A DNA stretch of 26,149 nt from Sediminibacterium sp. (GCA_030158535.1 JAOASV010000251.1:1-26149), one strand, 5' to 3'; counted from the stretch's first letter, positions 15,979-23,099 are shown. Made by a program: numbers and translations. Notes: a model not told the origin generated them from the letters alone.

Positions 15979-16827
15979 TTAACAACAGCCGCCACCTGGC
16001 ACACATGCTGTTTTATTTTCTAAAGGTTTTTGTGCAAAAACGGTAATGCTCATAATTCCGGTGCTACCAGATTTAAATGATGCAATTTCTTCAGGAGATA
16101 AGTAGTTTACTAAAATATCATCAGGAATTACAATTGCTTTTTCCTTTTGAATTGTTACGTTTTCAAAACCTGTTGCATCAATTAATTCCATGTATACATT
16201 TTTTTGAATCGCACCAGATACACATCCAGCATACATTTCAGCGTCTTTGCGTAAGCCCTCTGGTAACGCACCAACAAGTACTACATCACTGATACTAAAA
16301 TGTCCGCCAGGTTTTAATACCCTAAACATTTCTGTAAATACACCATGCTTATTAGGCACCAAATTTAAAACGCAATTGCTCACAATCACATCTGCAACAT
16401 TAGAAGTGATAGGCATGTTTTCAATATCTCCTTGTCTAAATTCTACATTGTTAAAACCACGCGCTTCTGCATTAGCACGCGCTTTATTAATCATGGCAGG
16501 TGTAAAGTCTATACCAATTACTTTACCCGTTTCGCCGGTTTCATGTCTGGCAATAAAACAGTCATTACCTGCACCACTTCCTAAATCAATAACTACATCA
16601 CCTTTTTTGATACGTGCAAACTGTGTAGGCAAACCACATCCTAAACCTAAATCTGCATCTGCAGTATAACCACCAAGTGTAGTATAATCTTCAGACATGA
16701 TGTTGTATACCTCTGTTGAACAGCCGCCCGCTCCGCAACAAGATGACATATTTGTTTCTTTGTCTTGTAAAGCTATTTCGCTGTATTTATTTTTTACGAT
16801 CTCTTTAAGTTGTTCGTCTGTTTGCAT
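15979..16827 (-). CDS. arsM: Arsenite S-adenosylmethionine methyltransferase
   Basis: A 282-residue arsenite methyltransferase. The SAM site is VIDLGSGAGNDC (about 79-90), followed by GIDFTPAMI and DVIVSNCVLNLV. The catalytic cysteines Cys64 (GLGCG), Cys152 (SNCVLNL) and Cys202 (YAGCVSG) have the expected spacing: 50 residues between the last two, as in characterised ArsM. Extra cysteines occur in an N-terminal SSCCGAGGC (29-36) and a C-terminal GGGCC tail, which could help bind As(III). It converts arsenite to mono- and dimethylated forms, which can be volatile. It sits between arsR (16 bases upstream) and arsC. No efflux gene (arsB or acr3) is in the block, so methylation, with arsenate reduced by ArsC, is the visible detoxification route. 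Confidence 0.96.
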   Translation of the reverse strand: MQTDEQLKEIVKNKYSEIALQDKETNMSSCCGAGGCSTEVYNIMSEDYTTLGGYTADADLGLGCGLPTQFARIKKGDVVIDLGSGAGNDCFIARHETGETGKVIGIDFTPAMINKARANAEARGFNNVEFRQGDIENMPITSNVADVIVSNCVLNLVPNKHGVFTEMFRVLKPGGHFSISDVVLVGALPEGLRKDAEMYAGCVSGAIQKNVYMELIDATGFENVTIQKEKAIVIPDDILVNYLSPEEIASFKSGSTGIMSITVFAQKPLENKTACVPGGGCC

Positions 16828-16843
16828 ATTTTAAATTTTTAAT

Positions 16844-17176
16844 TTAACAACAAGTTGTTTGAGTTTGAATAGAAGCGCCTAATACTTTATTTAAAATATC
16901 ATTTGCTTTTTGTAATACGTCTGTATCAACACAATAACATATTGATGCTCCATCAATATTTCCTTTGATGAGTCCTGACTCTTTTAATTCTTTTAAATGT
17001 TGCGATACGGTTGATTGTGCGATTGGTAAATCTTCTACGATATCACCACATATGCAAGACTGCTTTTCTAGTAAAAGCTTGATGATGGCAACACGTGCCG
17101 GATGAGAAAGCGCTTTTGCAAATTTTGCAATGAGCAGTTCTTCCTCTGAATAATTGATGATTTTACTAGCTCCCAT
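16844..17176 (-). CDS. arsR: ArsR-family arsenic-responsive repressor
   Basis: A 110-residue winged-helix repressor of the ArsR/SmtB family. The core KALSHPARVAIIKLLLEKQ leads to QSCICGDIVEDL and the recognition helix IAQSTVSQHLKELKESGLI. Probable As(III) ligands are the Cys pair in CICG (about 41-43), with further cysteines in SICYCVD and the end TTCC. It represses arsM and arsC and is released by arsenite. It is the first gene of the operon. Its start codon directly abuts a 24-bp palindrome (17177-17200), which overlaps the -7 box of a strong promoter, so autoregulation is clear. The message would have only a few bases of leader. Confidence 0.95.
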   Translation of the reverse strand: MGASKIINYSEEELLIAKFAKALSHPARVAIIKLLLEKQSCICGDIVEDLPIAQSTVSQHLKELKESGLIKGNIDGASICYCVDTDVLQKANDILNKVLGASIQTQTTCC

Positions 17177-17200
17177 ATTAATCGCAATATTACGATTAAT
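17177..17200 (-). promoter_or_regulatory. ArsR operator, 24-bp palindrome
   Basis: Two 8-bp arms ATTAATCG and CGATTAAT flank CAATATTA. Read as one palindrome, 11 of 12 base pairs match about the centre; only the fourth pair from the centre mismatches. A further half-like copy AATCGCAA begins at 17206. The site touches the arsR start codon and covers its -7 box, so a bound dimer would block RNA polymerase. Confidence 0.75.
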
Positions 17201-17214
17201 ACTTGAATCGCAAA
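17185..17214 (-). promoter_or_regulatory. Promoter of the arsR-arsM-arsC operon
   Basis: Minus-strand TTTG (17211-17214), an 18-base spacer, and TAATATTG (17185-17192), a one-mismatch -7 box, match the Bacteroidota promoter well. The -7 box ends 8 bases before the ATG, so the leader would be about 0-4 bases. Confidence 0.65.
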
Positions 17215-17224
17215 AACTATTGCT

Positions 17225-17569
17225 CTATTTAATTGATTTATAAGCCATTATGTATAACATACTTAACACTAAGAGCGGTCCGGCAATTACAACATGCGCT
17301 GTCCAATGCAAATTGGACCATCCTGTAATGATATAAACAAGACCATTAATAGCAAAAATGATAAACCCAAACAGTGGCCGCTGATGCGCAATAATAACTA
17401 AAAAAAGAACGATAGCTGTGGGAATAAAATGGATTAGCAAGTCCAAAATAGTTTGACTAGTACCTTGATTTTTATTAAATACATCACCTGCAAAAATTAA
17501 TAATGCAAGTGCATAACAGACCCCAGTGCCTGTAGCCGCTGTTAGCCATTTATTTGAACTCCTAAACAT
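17225..17569 (-). CDS. Four-helix membrane protein, DUF7670-like
   Basis: A 114-residue integral membrane protein with four predicted helices: about 10-27 (AATGTGVCYALALLIFAG), 43-60 (LLIHFIPTAIVLFLVIIA), 68-82 (GFIIFAINGLVYIIT) and 90-108 (AHVVIAGPLLVLSMLYIMA). It resembles a small Bacteroidota family (DUF7670) by its pattern of GW and HW residues, but I am not certain of the name. No charged transport residues stand out apart from the HW pair and one His near the third helix. It lies upstream of the arsR promoter on the same strand with 48 bases between, and probably has its own promoter; whether it belongs to the ars response is unclear. Confidence 0.75.
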   Translation of the reverse strand: MFRSSNKWLTAATGTGVCYALALLIFAGDVFNKNQGTSQTILDLLIHFIPTAIVLFLVIIAHQRPLFGFIIFAINGLVYIITGWSNLHWTAHVVIAGPLLVLSMLYIMAYKSIK

Positions 17570-17632
17570 TTGCGTTATATTTAATTCTCAATTCTTTACT
17601 ACAATTATTGATTTAAAATTAATACATTTTTA

Positions 17633-18784
17633 ATGAGAAAATTAATTCAGTGGATATCTAAAAGCATCATTGTATCTGCGTTACTATTTCCAATTATATC
17701 AATCGCTCAAGAAAATAAAGCGGAGGCGGCTATTCAACAAATAATGAAAGAAAATCCAGTGATGGGATTATCGGTGGCGGTTGTAAAAGATAACAAGTTT
17801 ATTTATACGCATTCTTTTGGCCTAAAAGATGTTGAAACAAATGCGCCGCTTACCAACGAAAATATTTTTAGAATCGCTTCTATTTCAAAATCATTTTCTG
17901 CAACAGCTATTATGCAATTGGTAGAAGCTAAAAAAGTTAATCTAGATCAAGATGTTAGCGAACTGATCGGATTTAAAATTCGGAATCCAAAATTTCCTGA
18001 AACCATTATCACGCTTAGGTTAATGCTATCTCATTTATCATCGATCAATGATAGTCAGGGTTATTTTTCATTAGATTCAATTAATCCTGCAAAATCAGTT
18101 AACTGGTATAAATGCTACAATAGTTACGAGCCAGGAAAAAGATATGAATATTGCAATTTCAACTTTAATATGATTGGAACGATCATTGAAAAAGTGAGTG
18201 GCGAAAGATTTGATGCCTACATACAAAACCATATTTTGAATCCATTACAACTCTATGGCGGATACTATGTGAACGGATTAGACAAATCTAAATTTGCAAC
18301 AATCTATGAATATCAGCCAGATGCAGCAAAATTTGTTGCATCTCCTAATGCTTATGCACCAAGAACTACAGAGGTAGCTGCTTATCAAATGGGATATAGC
18401 GCACCTATATTTTCACCAACGGGTGGCATGAAAATATCTGCAAAAGATTTAGCTACGTACATGATGATGCATGCCAATTATGGAAAATACAATGGCGTAA
18501 GAATTATTTCAAAAAAGAGTTCAAAAATGATGCAAACGGCTGTTTCAGACATAGCGGCATATGGATTTGCGCTAGAAACACCAGCAACAATAATTGACGG
18601 AAAGCAGGTGATAGGGCATACAGGATCTGCATATGGACTATATAGTGCGATGTTTTTTAATCCACAAGAAAAATTTGGCATTGTTGTAATTAGTAATGGA
18701 TGTCATCCGGGTGAAACAAGTGGATACAGCAATGTGATTAAAAAAACGGTAAACGCGTTGTACGAAAATTTAATTGCTAAATAA
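17633..18784 (+). CDS. Exported serine hydrolase, beta-lactamase superfamily
   Basis: A 383-residue PBP-like serine hydrolase with signal peptide (SIIVSALLFPIISIAQ). The motifs are SxxK at Ser83-Lys86 (SISK), YCN (in YEYCNFNFN) as the second motif, and HTGSAYG as the third, the HxG form seen in many D-aminopeptidase or esterase-like members. It acts in the periplasm on esters, peptides or cell-wall fragments. It is the second member of this superfamily in the window (see 13608), but the two are not close copies. The methyltransferase frame begins at a TTG inside its last codons, so the genes overlap by 11 bases and are cotranscribed. Confidence 0.9.
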   Translation: MRKLIQWISKSIIVSALLFPIISIAQENKAEAAIQQIMKENPVMGLSVAVVKDNKFIYTHSFGLKDVETNAPLTNENIFRIASISKSFSATAIMQLVEAKKVNLDQDVSELIGFKIRNPKFPETIITLRLMLSHLSSINDSQGYFSLDSINPAKSVNWYKCYNSYEPGKRYEYCNFNFNMIGTIIEKVSGERFDAYIQNHILNPLQLYGGYYVNGLDKSKFATIYEYQPDAAKFVASPNAYAPRTTEVAAYQMGYSAPIFSPTGGMKISAKDLATYMMMHANYGKYNGVRIISKKSSKMMQTAVSDIAAYGFALETPATIIDGKQVIGHTGSAYGLYSAMFFNPQEKFGIVVISNGCHPGETSGYSNVIKKTVNALYENLIAK

Positions 18785-19409
18785 AGTGTATCCATTACAA
18801 CTAGTTAAGCTAAATAATGAACTTACACTGTATGTTCCTGACCCAGCACTTATTCAATCTACTTATCAAAAATTAGTAGCAGAAAATACTGAAACTATAT
18901 TTCCATATTGGGCTAAAGTTTGGGCGTCAGCTCATGCAATGACGCGGTTTTTACAAGAAGAACCAACGTGGATACAAAATAAAATAGTTCTCGAAATTGG
19001 TGCAGGGATTGGTGTGCCTTCATTAAGTATTGCTGCTCTTACGCATAAAACTATCATTAGTGATTATGCTCCGGATGCAGTTACATTACTTCAAAAAAAT
19101 ATTGAACTTCTAAAACTTAATAATACACAGGCTGCATGTATTGATTGGAATAACGTTTCAGACGATATTATAGCAGATACTATTTTACTAAGCGATACAA
19201 ATTAAGAACCCACTGCACACAATCATTTAGTTGTACTAATTAATCGGTTTATTAATAATGGAAGTAGCATAATATTAGCGACTCCCAACAGACTCGCTTC
19301 AAACCCTTTTATAGATCGTATTTCTAAATATATTACTAGTACAAAAAAGTATAATATCCCAGAAAATGATACGAACAAAGAAATTGTAGTGATGGTACTT
19401 AAAAAATAA
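18774..19409 (+). pseudogene. Class I SAM methyltransferase (METTL21/Methyltransf_16-like) with in-frame stop
   Basis: The frame opens at TTG 18774 (or GTG 18786) and reads FPYWAKVWASAHAMTRFL, then the SAM motif VLEIGAGIGVPSLS, ISDYAPDAVTLLQKN and IDWNN, the pattern of small protein-lysine methyltransferases. At codon 144 (19203-19205) is TAA. After it the same frame continues without another stop to 19409, with recognisable family sequence (LINRFINNGSSIILATPNRLAS, then NKEIVVMVLKK). The stop replaces the conserved Tyr of the D-x-x-Y motif (LLSDTN-stop-EP), so a single T/C to A change from TAT/TAC explains it. The product is therefore truncated at 143 of about 210 residues, unless the stop is read through. 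The next gene starts 6 bases downstream, preserving the operon. Confidence 0.88.
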
Positions 19410-19415
19410 TTTATC

Positions 19416-19889
19416 TTGAAAATTATAATAAAAAAGAAAGCTGGCAATAAACATACGATCTCCTATATCAGAGAAGGTTTTGAAGATTATTGGATTGAAG
19501 CAGATGATTTTTTGGTATTACATGACTTGTGTCATTATGCTATAGAATCTACTTTGCAATATAAAAATGCATTTTGGGGACTCATTGCAAAGGGTATTAA
19601 TCCAAGTGTTTTTGAAAATAAAGAAACAAGAGATGCATTAGACCTTGCAAACGAAGCTTGGTACGCAGAGCATCTTGCTAATCTTTTATTAATTGAATTT
19701 ACGCAAGGTAAATTTGAAGATATTAATGCTATGCTTGAACAAAGCTTGAGGCAGCAGAATTCTCGCATTCCAACAATTCAATTTTCAAACATTGTAGTTG
19801 AAGAAATTAGAGCACTCCTACATACATTAATAGAAAATTGGCGGTCAGTAAAGGAGGATGATAATTTAAGTTTAAATTTTATAATTTAA
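19416..19889 (+). CDS. Hypothetical protein with HDLxHY motif
   Basis: A 157-residue cytoplasmic protein of unknown function, starting at TTG (19416; no ATG is available nearby). The N-terminus KIIIKKKAGNKHTISYIREG looks like a beta pair, followed by YWIEADDFLVLHDLCHYAIE, whose His-Asp and His residues could bind a metal. The rest is helical (ALDLANEAWYAEHLANLLLIEF). I know similar hypothetical proteins from Bacteroidota with the same HDLxHY block, but not their activity. It is third in the operon after the serine hydrolase and the broken methyltransferase, and 9 bases before the DUF1801/CDGSH gene. Confidence 0.75.
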   Translation: MKIIIKKKAGNKHTISYIREGFEDYWIEADDFLVLHDLCHYAIESTLQYKNAFWGLIAKGINPSVFENKETRDALDLANEAWYAEHLANLLLIEFTQGKFEDINAMLEQSLRQQNSRIPTIQFSNIVVEEIRALLHTLIENWRSVKEDDNLSLNFII

Positions 19890-19898
19890 TCAATTCAA

Positions 19899-20534
19899 AT
19901 GAACCAAAACGTTACTCAATATATTTCAGGGGCTAAGCTTTGGAAAGAAGAGCTACAAGCTATTCGTGAAATTTTATTGGAAACAGAACTCGTTGAAGAA
20001 TATAAATGGGCATCCCCTTGTTATACACACAACAAAAAAAACATTGTTATTCTTGCACCATTTAAAGAATATTTTGCTTTGGGTTTTTTTAATGGTGCTC
20101 ATTTAACGGACCCAAAGGAATTGCTGGTTAAGCCAGGTGAGCACACAAGAGCTGGAAGACAGTTAAGGCTTGAAAATGTCCAAGATATTATCAAGAAAAA
20201 GAGCATTATTAAAAAATTCATTAAAGAATCTATTTCGGCAGAGGCAATTACTGCCACAAAGCCAGATGCTGCTCCAGCTATAGAAGTAGAAGAATTAAAT
20301 GCGATATTTAAAAAGAACGCTGCGCTCAAAAAAGCATTTGAATCTTTAACACCCGGTAGACAAAGAGGTTATTTAATATTTTTTTCGGGGGCCAAACAAT
20401 CTGAAACCAGGATTGCTAGAATTGAAAAGTATACACATCAAATTTTATGTGGCAAAGGATTAACGGATTGTACCTGTGGCCTTTCCAAACGAATGCCTGC
20501 TTGTGATGGTTCTCATAAATACCTGAAAAAATAG
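19899..20534 (+). CDS. DUF1801 + YdeI/OmdA-like protein with C-terminal CDGSH-type Fe-S motif
   Basis: A 211-residue three-part cytoplasmic protein. Residues 1-95 match the DUF1801/YdhG-like domain (WASPCYTHNKKNIVILAPFKEYFALGFFNGAHL). Residues about 125-180 match the YdeI/OmdA tail domain (TPGRQRGYLIFFSGAKQSETRIARIEK). The last 20 residues hold CTCGLSKRMPACDGSH, which fits the CDGSH iron-sulfur pattern C-x-C-x2-S-x3-P-x-C-D-G-S-H at every position. CDGSH motifs bind a [2Fe-2S] cluster with three Cys and one His. This sequence likely adds redox or iron sensing to a protein whose family has no known enzyme activity. Last gene in its operon; converges on the flavodoxin gene. Confidence 0.88.
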   Translation: MNQNVTQYISGAKLWKEELQAIREILLETELVEEYKWASPCYTHNKKNIVILAPFKEYFALGFFNGAHLTDPKELLVKPGEHTRAGRQLRLENVQDIIKKKSIIKKFIKESISAEAITATKPDAAPAIEVEELNAIFKKNAALKKAFESLTPGRQRGYLIFFSGAKQSETRIARIEKYTHQILCGKGLTDCTCGLSKRMPACDGSHKYLKK

Positions 20535-20544
20535 ACCTCTTCTA

Positions 20545-21114
20545 TTATTTATGCCAACGCAATACCGACTCTGCAACTCGCTTTCCTAAATTTTGACCTT
20601 TTAGTAAAAAAGCATCGTTCATTTTAGTATCAAAAGGGGCCTCATTTGTAATTGCAGAAGCACCAAATGGAGCAGTCCAGTCTTCACCGCCAACTACAAC
20701 CATTCCAAAAACAAGCATAGCGTTTAAAATTGAAACCTGCACCAACTCTTCACCTGAAGAGATGCCCCCACCAGTAACAAATGCAGCACCTATTTTATTT
20801 TTTAAAGGCGAACCCTCAAATGGCCACGACTCTATAAATTTTAAAACATCTGAAGACAGATTCGCATTATGAACAGGGCTTCCTAAAATGATTGCATCGG
20901 CATTTACAAGATCACTTGTACTTGTTTGTTCTATAGGTTTAATTACAATTATAATATCAGTATGGATTGCCGCACCTTTTGCAATGGCATTTGCCATACG
21001 TGCCGTTTTTCCTGATTTTGAATGATACGTAATTAATATAGTATGTGGTTTTTGTGCAAATGAACTTGTACAGCAAAAAAATAAAATCAGCAAAAAGTAT
21101 GGTTTTGTTTTCAT
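20545..21114 (-). CDS. Flavodoxin-fold protein (WrbA/flavodoxin family) with Sec signal peptide
   Basis: A 189-residue flavodoxin-type protein. The N-terminus is a convincing signal peptide (MKTKPYFLLILFFCCTSSFAQ), so the protein is exported. The FMN phosphate-binding loop is YHSKSGKT, followed by GSPVHN and TGGGISSGEE, which place it with flavodoxin/WrbA-like NAD(P)H-quinone oxidoreductases. FMN proteins in the periplasm are uncommon, because FMN must be supplied outside the cytoplasm. Length is usual for the family. It is the gene after the DUF2975/HTH pair on the same strand (10 bases), so it may be a target or partner of that pair. Confidence 0.85.
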   Translation of the reverse strand: MKTKPYFLLILFFCCTSSFAQKPHTILITYHSKSGKTARMANAIAKGAAIHTDIIIVIKPIEQTSTSDLVNADAIILGSPVHNANLSSDVLKFIESWPFEGSPLKNKIGAAFVTGGGISSGEELVQVSILNAMLVFGMVVVGGEDWTAPFGASAITNEAPFDTKMNDAFLLKGQNLGKRVAESVLRWHK

Positions 21115-21124
21115 GATGTATTTC

Positions 21125-21340
21125 TTATTTAGAAGTATCGGATTGATACGCTAATATATCTGCAGGTTGACAGTCAAGTGCTTTACATATCGCTTCTAAT
21201 GTACTAAACCGGATGGCTTTTGCTTTACCTGTTTTTAGTATTGACAAATTAGCCAAAGTTAATCCCACTCTATCTGATAGCTCATTTAAAGAAATTTTTC
21301 TTTTTGCCATCATCACGTCTAAATTTACTTCTATTGGCAT
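21125..21340 (-). CDS. Small XRE/Cro-type HTH regulator (YozG-like)
   Basis: A 71-residue DNA-binding protein consisting of one helix-turn-helix of the Cro/C1 type: VNLDVMMAKRKISLNELSDRVGLTLANLSILKTGKAKAI, with the recognition helix at LTLANLSILK, and then IRFSTLEAICKALDCQPADIL. This is the YozG-like class that is nearly always found next to a DUF2975 membrane protein (yoaS-yozG in Bacillus subtilis), and here the DUF2975 gene ends one base before this ATG. The HTH protein probably represses the pair, with the palindrome at 21909-21933 as its candidate operator. The signal it responds to is not known. Confidence 0.9.
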   Translation of the reverse strand: MPIEVNLDVMMAKRKISLNELSDRVGLTLANLSILKTGKAKAIRFSTLEAICKALDCQPADILAYQSDTSK

Positions 21341-21341
21341 A

Positions 21342-21878
21342 TTAAACAGTTAAGTCGTTTTCAGATTGAAGTTCAATTCCTCTTTTAAATATTGTATCAA
21401 TAATGATAATAATCGCTGCCATAAAAATAAAGGCTGAGGCATCTGTCCAATATTGGTCTAATTGATTTACATCAAATCCTTTTTCAGAAATATTGTGAAC
21501 AACCCTGATAGCAACGATACTTAACACACCAATAGCAAAAGTTACGGTTCTTATGCGGCTAATTTGGTTAGAGACAAATACACTAAACGGTTTTTGTAAA
21601 TCAAGTTTGCCAACAAGTTTAATTACCTCGTAAAATAGAAAAGCTTTCAAAAATGAGATCGATAAAATAAAGCCATAGATCAAAAAGAAAACAAATTGGC
21701 TTCTCTCATACATGGCACTTAAATCAAGCTTGTTGTACAAGTTTTTTAATACGAGTGGATTCCATAAACTATACCCAAAATTGACAGCTAAAGCACCCGT
21801 TTCGATACATAGGCCTACAAAAATGAACCATGCCACTACTTGCAAGAATTTGAATACAAATGATGAATTTTTGGTCAT
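21342..21878 (-). CDS. DUF2975 membrane protein
   Basis: A 178-residue integral membrane protein of the DUF2975 family with four helices: FKFLQVVAWFIFVGLC (about 8-24), a second near 60-80 (FVFFLIYGFILSISFLKAFLFY), a third near 108-125 (VTFAIGVLSIVAIRVV) and a fourth near 148-163 (AFIFMAAIIIIIDTIFK). The conserved GKLDLQKPFSVFVSNQISRIR lies in the cytoplasmic loop between helices 2 and 3. Function of the family is unknown; its constant partner is the small HTH regulator downstream. The pair may sense the membrane or an unknown ligand, with this protein controlling the HTH protein. It is the first gene of the unit and has a clear promoter. Confidence 0.88.
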   Translation of the reverse strand: MTKNSSFVFKFLQVVAWFIFVGLCIETGALAVNFGYSLWNPLVLKNLYNKLDLSAMYERSQFVFFLIYGFILSISFLKAFLFYEVIKLVGKLDLQKPFSVFVSNQISRIRTVTFAIGVLSIVAIRVVHNISEKGFDVNQLDQYWTDASAFIFMAAIIIIIDTIFKRGIELQSENDLTV

Positions 21879-21897
21879 ATCCTTATATTTTATGACC

Positions 21898-21927
21898 CAA
21901 AACTACATATATTTATTGAATATCAAT
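21898..21927 (-). promoter_or_regulatory. Promoter of the DUF2975-HTH genes
   Basis: Minus-strand ATTG (21924-21927), an 18-base spacer, and TAGTTTTG (21898-21905), a perfect TAnnTTTG box 19 bases before the ATG. This is one of the best promoters in the window. Confidence 0.6.
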
Positions 21928-21933
21928 AAATAT
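21909..21933 (-). promoter_or_regulatory. Inverted repeat over the -33 region, candidate operator of the HTH protein
   Basis: Two perfect 11-bp arms (ATATTTATTGA and TCAATAAATAT) flank a 3-base centre. The repeat includes the -33 box and the spacer of the DUF2975 promoter, so a bound protein would block RNA polymerase. It also begins 3 bases beyond the stop of the esterase gene and could fold as a hairpin there. The A+T-only sequence makes a terminator less convincing than an operator. Confidence 0.5.
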
Positions 21934-21936
21934 TTA

Positions 21937-23037
21937 TTAATCATCGTTCTCTATATACTTTTTTGCTTCGTCTGGATAGAGTGAAGCATAGAGCTCTCTA
22001 ACTGCCTTTTGTCTTTTTACATCCTTTTTTCGTTTATAGATAGCATCACACCTTTCTAATAAATCTGATGGTACCGGAATCTTATAACCCAGTTGTTTTG
22101 ATTGAGTGCTAAAAAACAAAGGAATGTCTATTGCTGGATTAAAAGATGGGGCCTCAACGGCAACATAAGAAAATCTATTTTTTAAAAAAATGGTTCTTAA
22201 TCCATCATAAGTTGCAATGGCTGGAATAGAAACATGATCATCATCGGGGTAGTATTTTGAATAAAACTTAAGTCCATTATTTTTTATAGTTCTAACGCCA
22301 GTGCAAAAAGCAAGTATACTTCTTTCATGTTCTGAATATAAAGTCCTTTGTTTTTTTACTTCTACTGTATCTTCTATTTCTGTTGTATTTGCAATACCAA
22401 CAAATAATGATTTGCCTGTATAATTATTTTTTGATAAACTATCTAATACTTGTTTTGAAAACTTTCTTTCATCATACCAAGTGCTAGGATCAATAACTAT
22501 ATAATTGTCAAACAAATTTTTGTGCTTCGCCAAAATATTAAGTACAAATATTCCACCAAAACTATGTCCTACAAGCGTTCTATAGTTACTTACTGGATAT
22601 TTTGAAGCTACATAATTAAATACATCGGTTTCTAAAAAACGCGTAAACAAATCGGCACCGCCTGTTTCTTTTGTATAAAGCATCAGTTTATTCTTGGCTA
22701 TTGGATATGGTGTTAACTCATTCGTTCTTTTATAAGGAGGAATACACACCACAATCATTTTTGGAATCATCATATTACCAGAAAATTCCGATAATTCTTT
22801 AACCATACCTGCTACCGACAAATAATGAGATCCACCATCCAGTACATAAAGCACTGGATATTTAGCGGCACTATCTTTACCATCTCTAACATCTTTTGGT
22901 AAGTAGACAAAAATATCTCTGTTTGCTTTATAGGTTTTGGAATAAACACTATCTACGGTTCCAAAATATACTTGTGCATCAGCGCCAATACAAAAAAGAA
23001 GTGCTACGGATAAGAATGTTTTTTTGAGCTTAGACAT
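21937..23037 (-). CDS. Exported alpha/beta-hydrolase, esterase (Fes/IroE-like family)
   Basis: A 366-residue esterase of the PF00756 group (esterase D/Fes-like). A signal peptide (KKTFLSVALLFCIGADAQ) exports it. The nucleophile elbow is GHSFGG (Ser159), preceded by the strand LYVLDGGSHYLS, and a probable catalytic His occurs in DDDHVSIPAIATYDGL. An Asp candidate lies in IDPSTWYD. Members cleave siderophore trilactones, feruloyl sugars or other esters, and the C-terminal extension (about 60 residues rich in Lys/Arg) is common in Bacteroidota. Substrate is open; siderophore cleavage would fit with the FecA-type receptor gene in the window, though that is three kilobases away. Confidence 0.88.
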   Translation of the reverse strand: MSKLKKTFLSVALLFCIGADAQVYFGTVDSVYSKTYKANRDIFVYLPKDVRDGKDSAAKYPVLYVLDGGSHYLSVAGMVKELSEFSGNMMIPKMIVVCIPPYKRTNELTPYPIAKNKLMLYTKETGGADLFTRFLETDVFNYVASKYPVSNYRTLVGHSFGGIFVLNILAKHKNLFDNYIVIDPSTWYDERKFSKQVLDSLSKNNYTGKSLFVGIANTTEIEDTVEVKKQRTLYSEHERSILAFCTGVRTIKNNGLKFYSKYYPDDDHVSIPAIATYDGLRTIFLKNRFSYVAVEAPSFNPAIDIPLFFSTQSKQLGYKIPVPSDLLERCDAIYKRKKDVKRQKAVRELYASLYPDEAKKYIENDD

Positions 23038-23045
23038 AGATTAAA

Positions 23046-23075
23046 ATTGATATTTTACAAGTATAATTACATTTC
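23046..23075 (+). promoter_or_regulatory. Promoter of the SRPBCC gene
   Basis: ATTG (23046-23049), an 18-base spacer, and TACATTTC (23068-23075), one mismatch from TAnnTTTG, 24 bases before the ATG. It overlaps the divergent esterase promoter, so the two compete for polymerase. Confidence 0.35.
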
Positions 23076-23089
23076 TTTGCAGTAACAAA
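23058..23089 (-). promoter_or_regulatory. Promoter of the exported esterase gene
   Basis: Minus-strand TTTG (23086-23089), a 20-base spacer, and TATACTTG (23058-23065), one mismatch from TAnnTTTG. The -7 box ends 20 bases before the ATG. Confidence 0.45.
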
Positions 23090-23099
23090 GTTTAAGGAA

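Noticed and set aside
16077..16669. Plus-strand open frames (71 and 140 residues) opposite arsM
   Set aside because: They are mirror frames of arsM, whose motifs are unambiguous; composition and content fit no protein family.
19203..19205. Reading the in-frame TAA as programmed recoding (selenocysteine or pyrrolysine)
   Set aside because: TAA is not a recoding codon for either residue, and the conserved position is Tyr, so a point mutation or sequence error is simpler.
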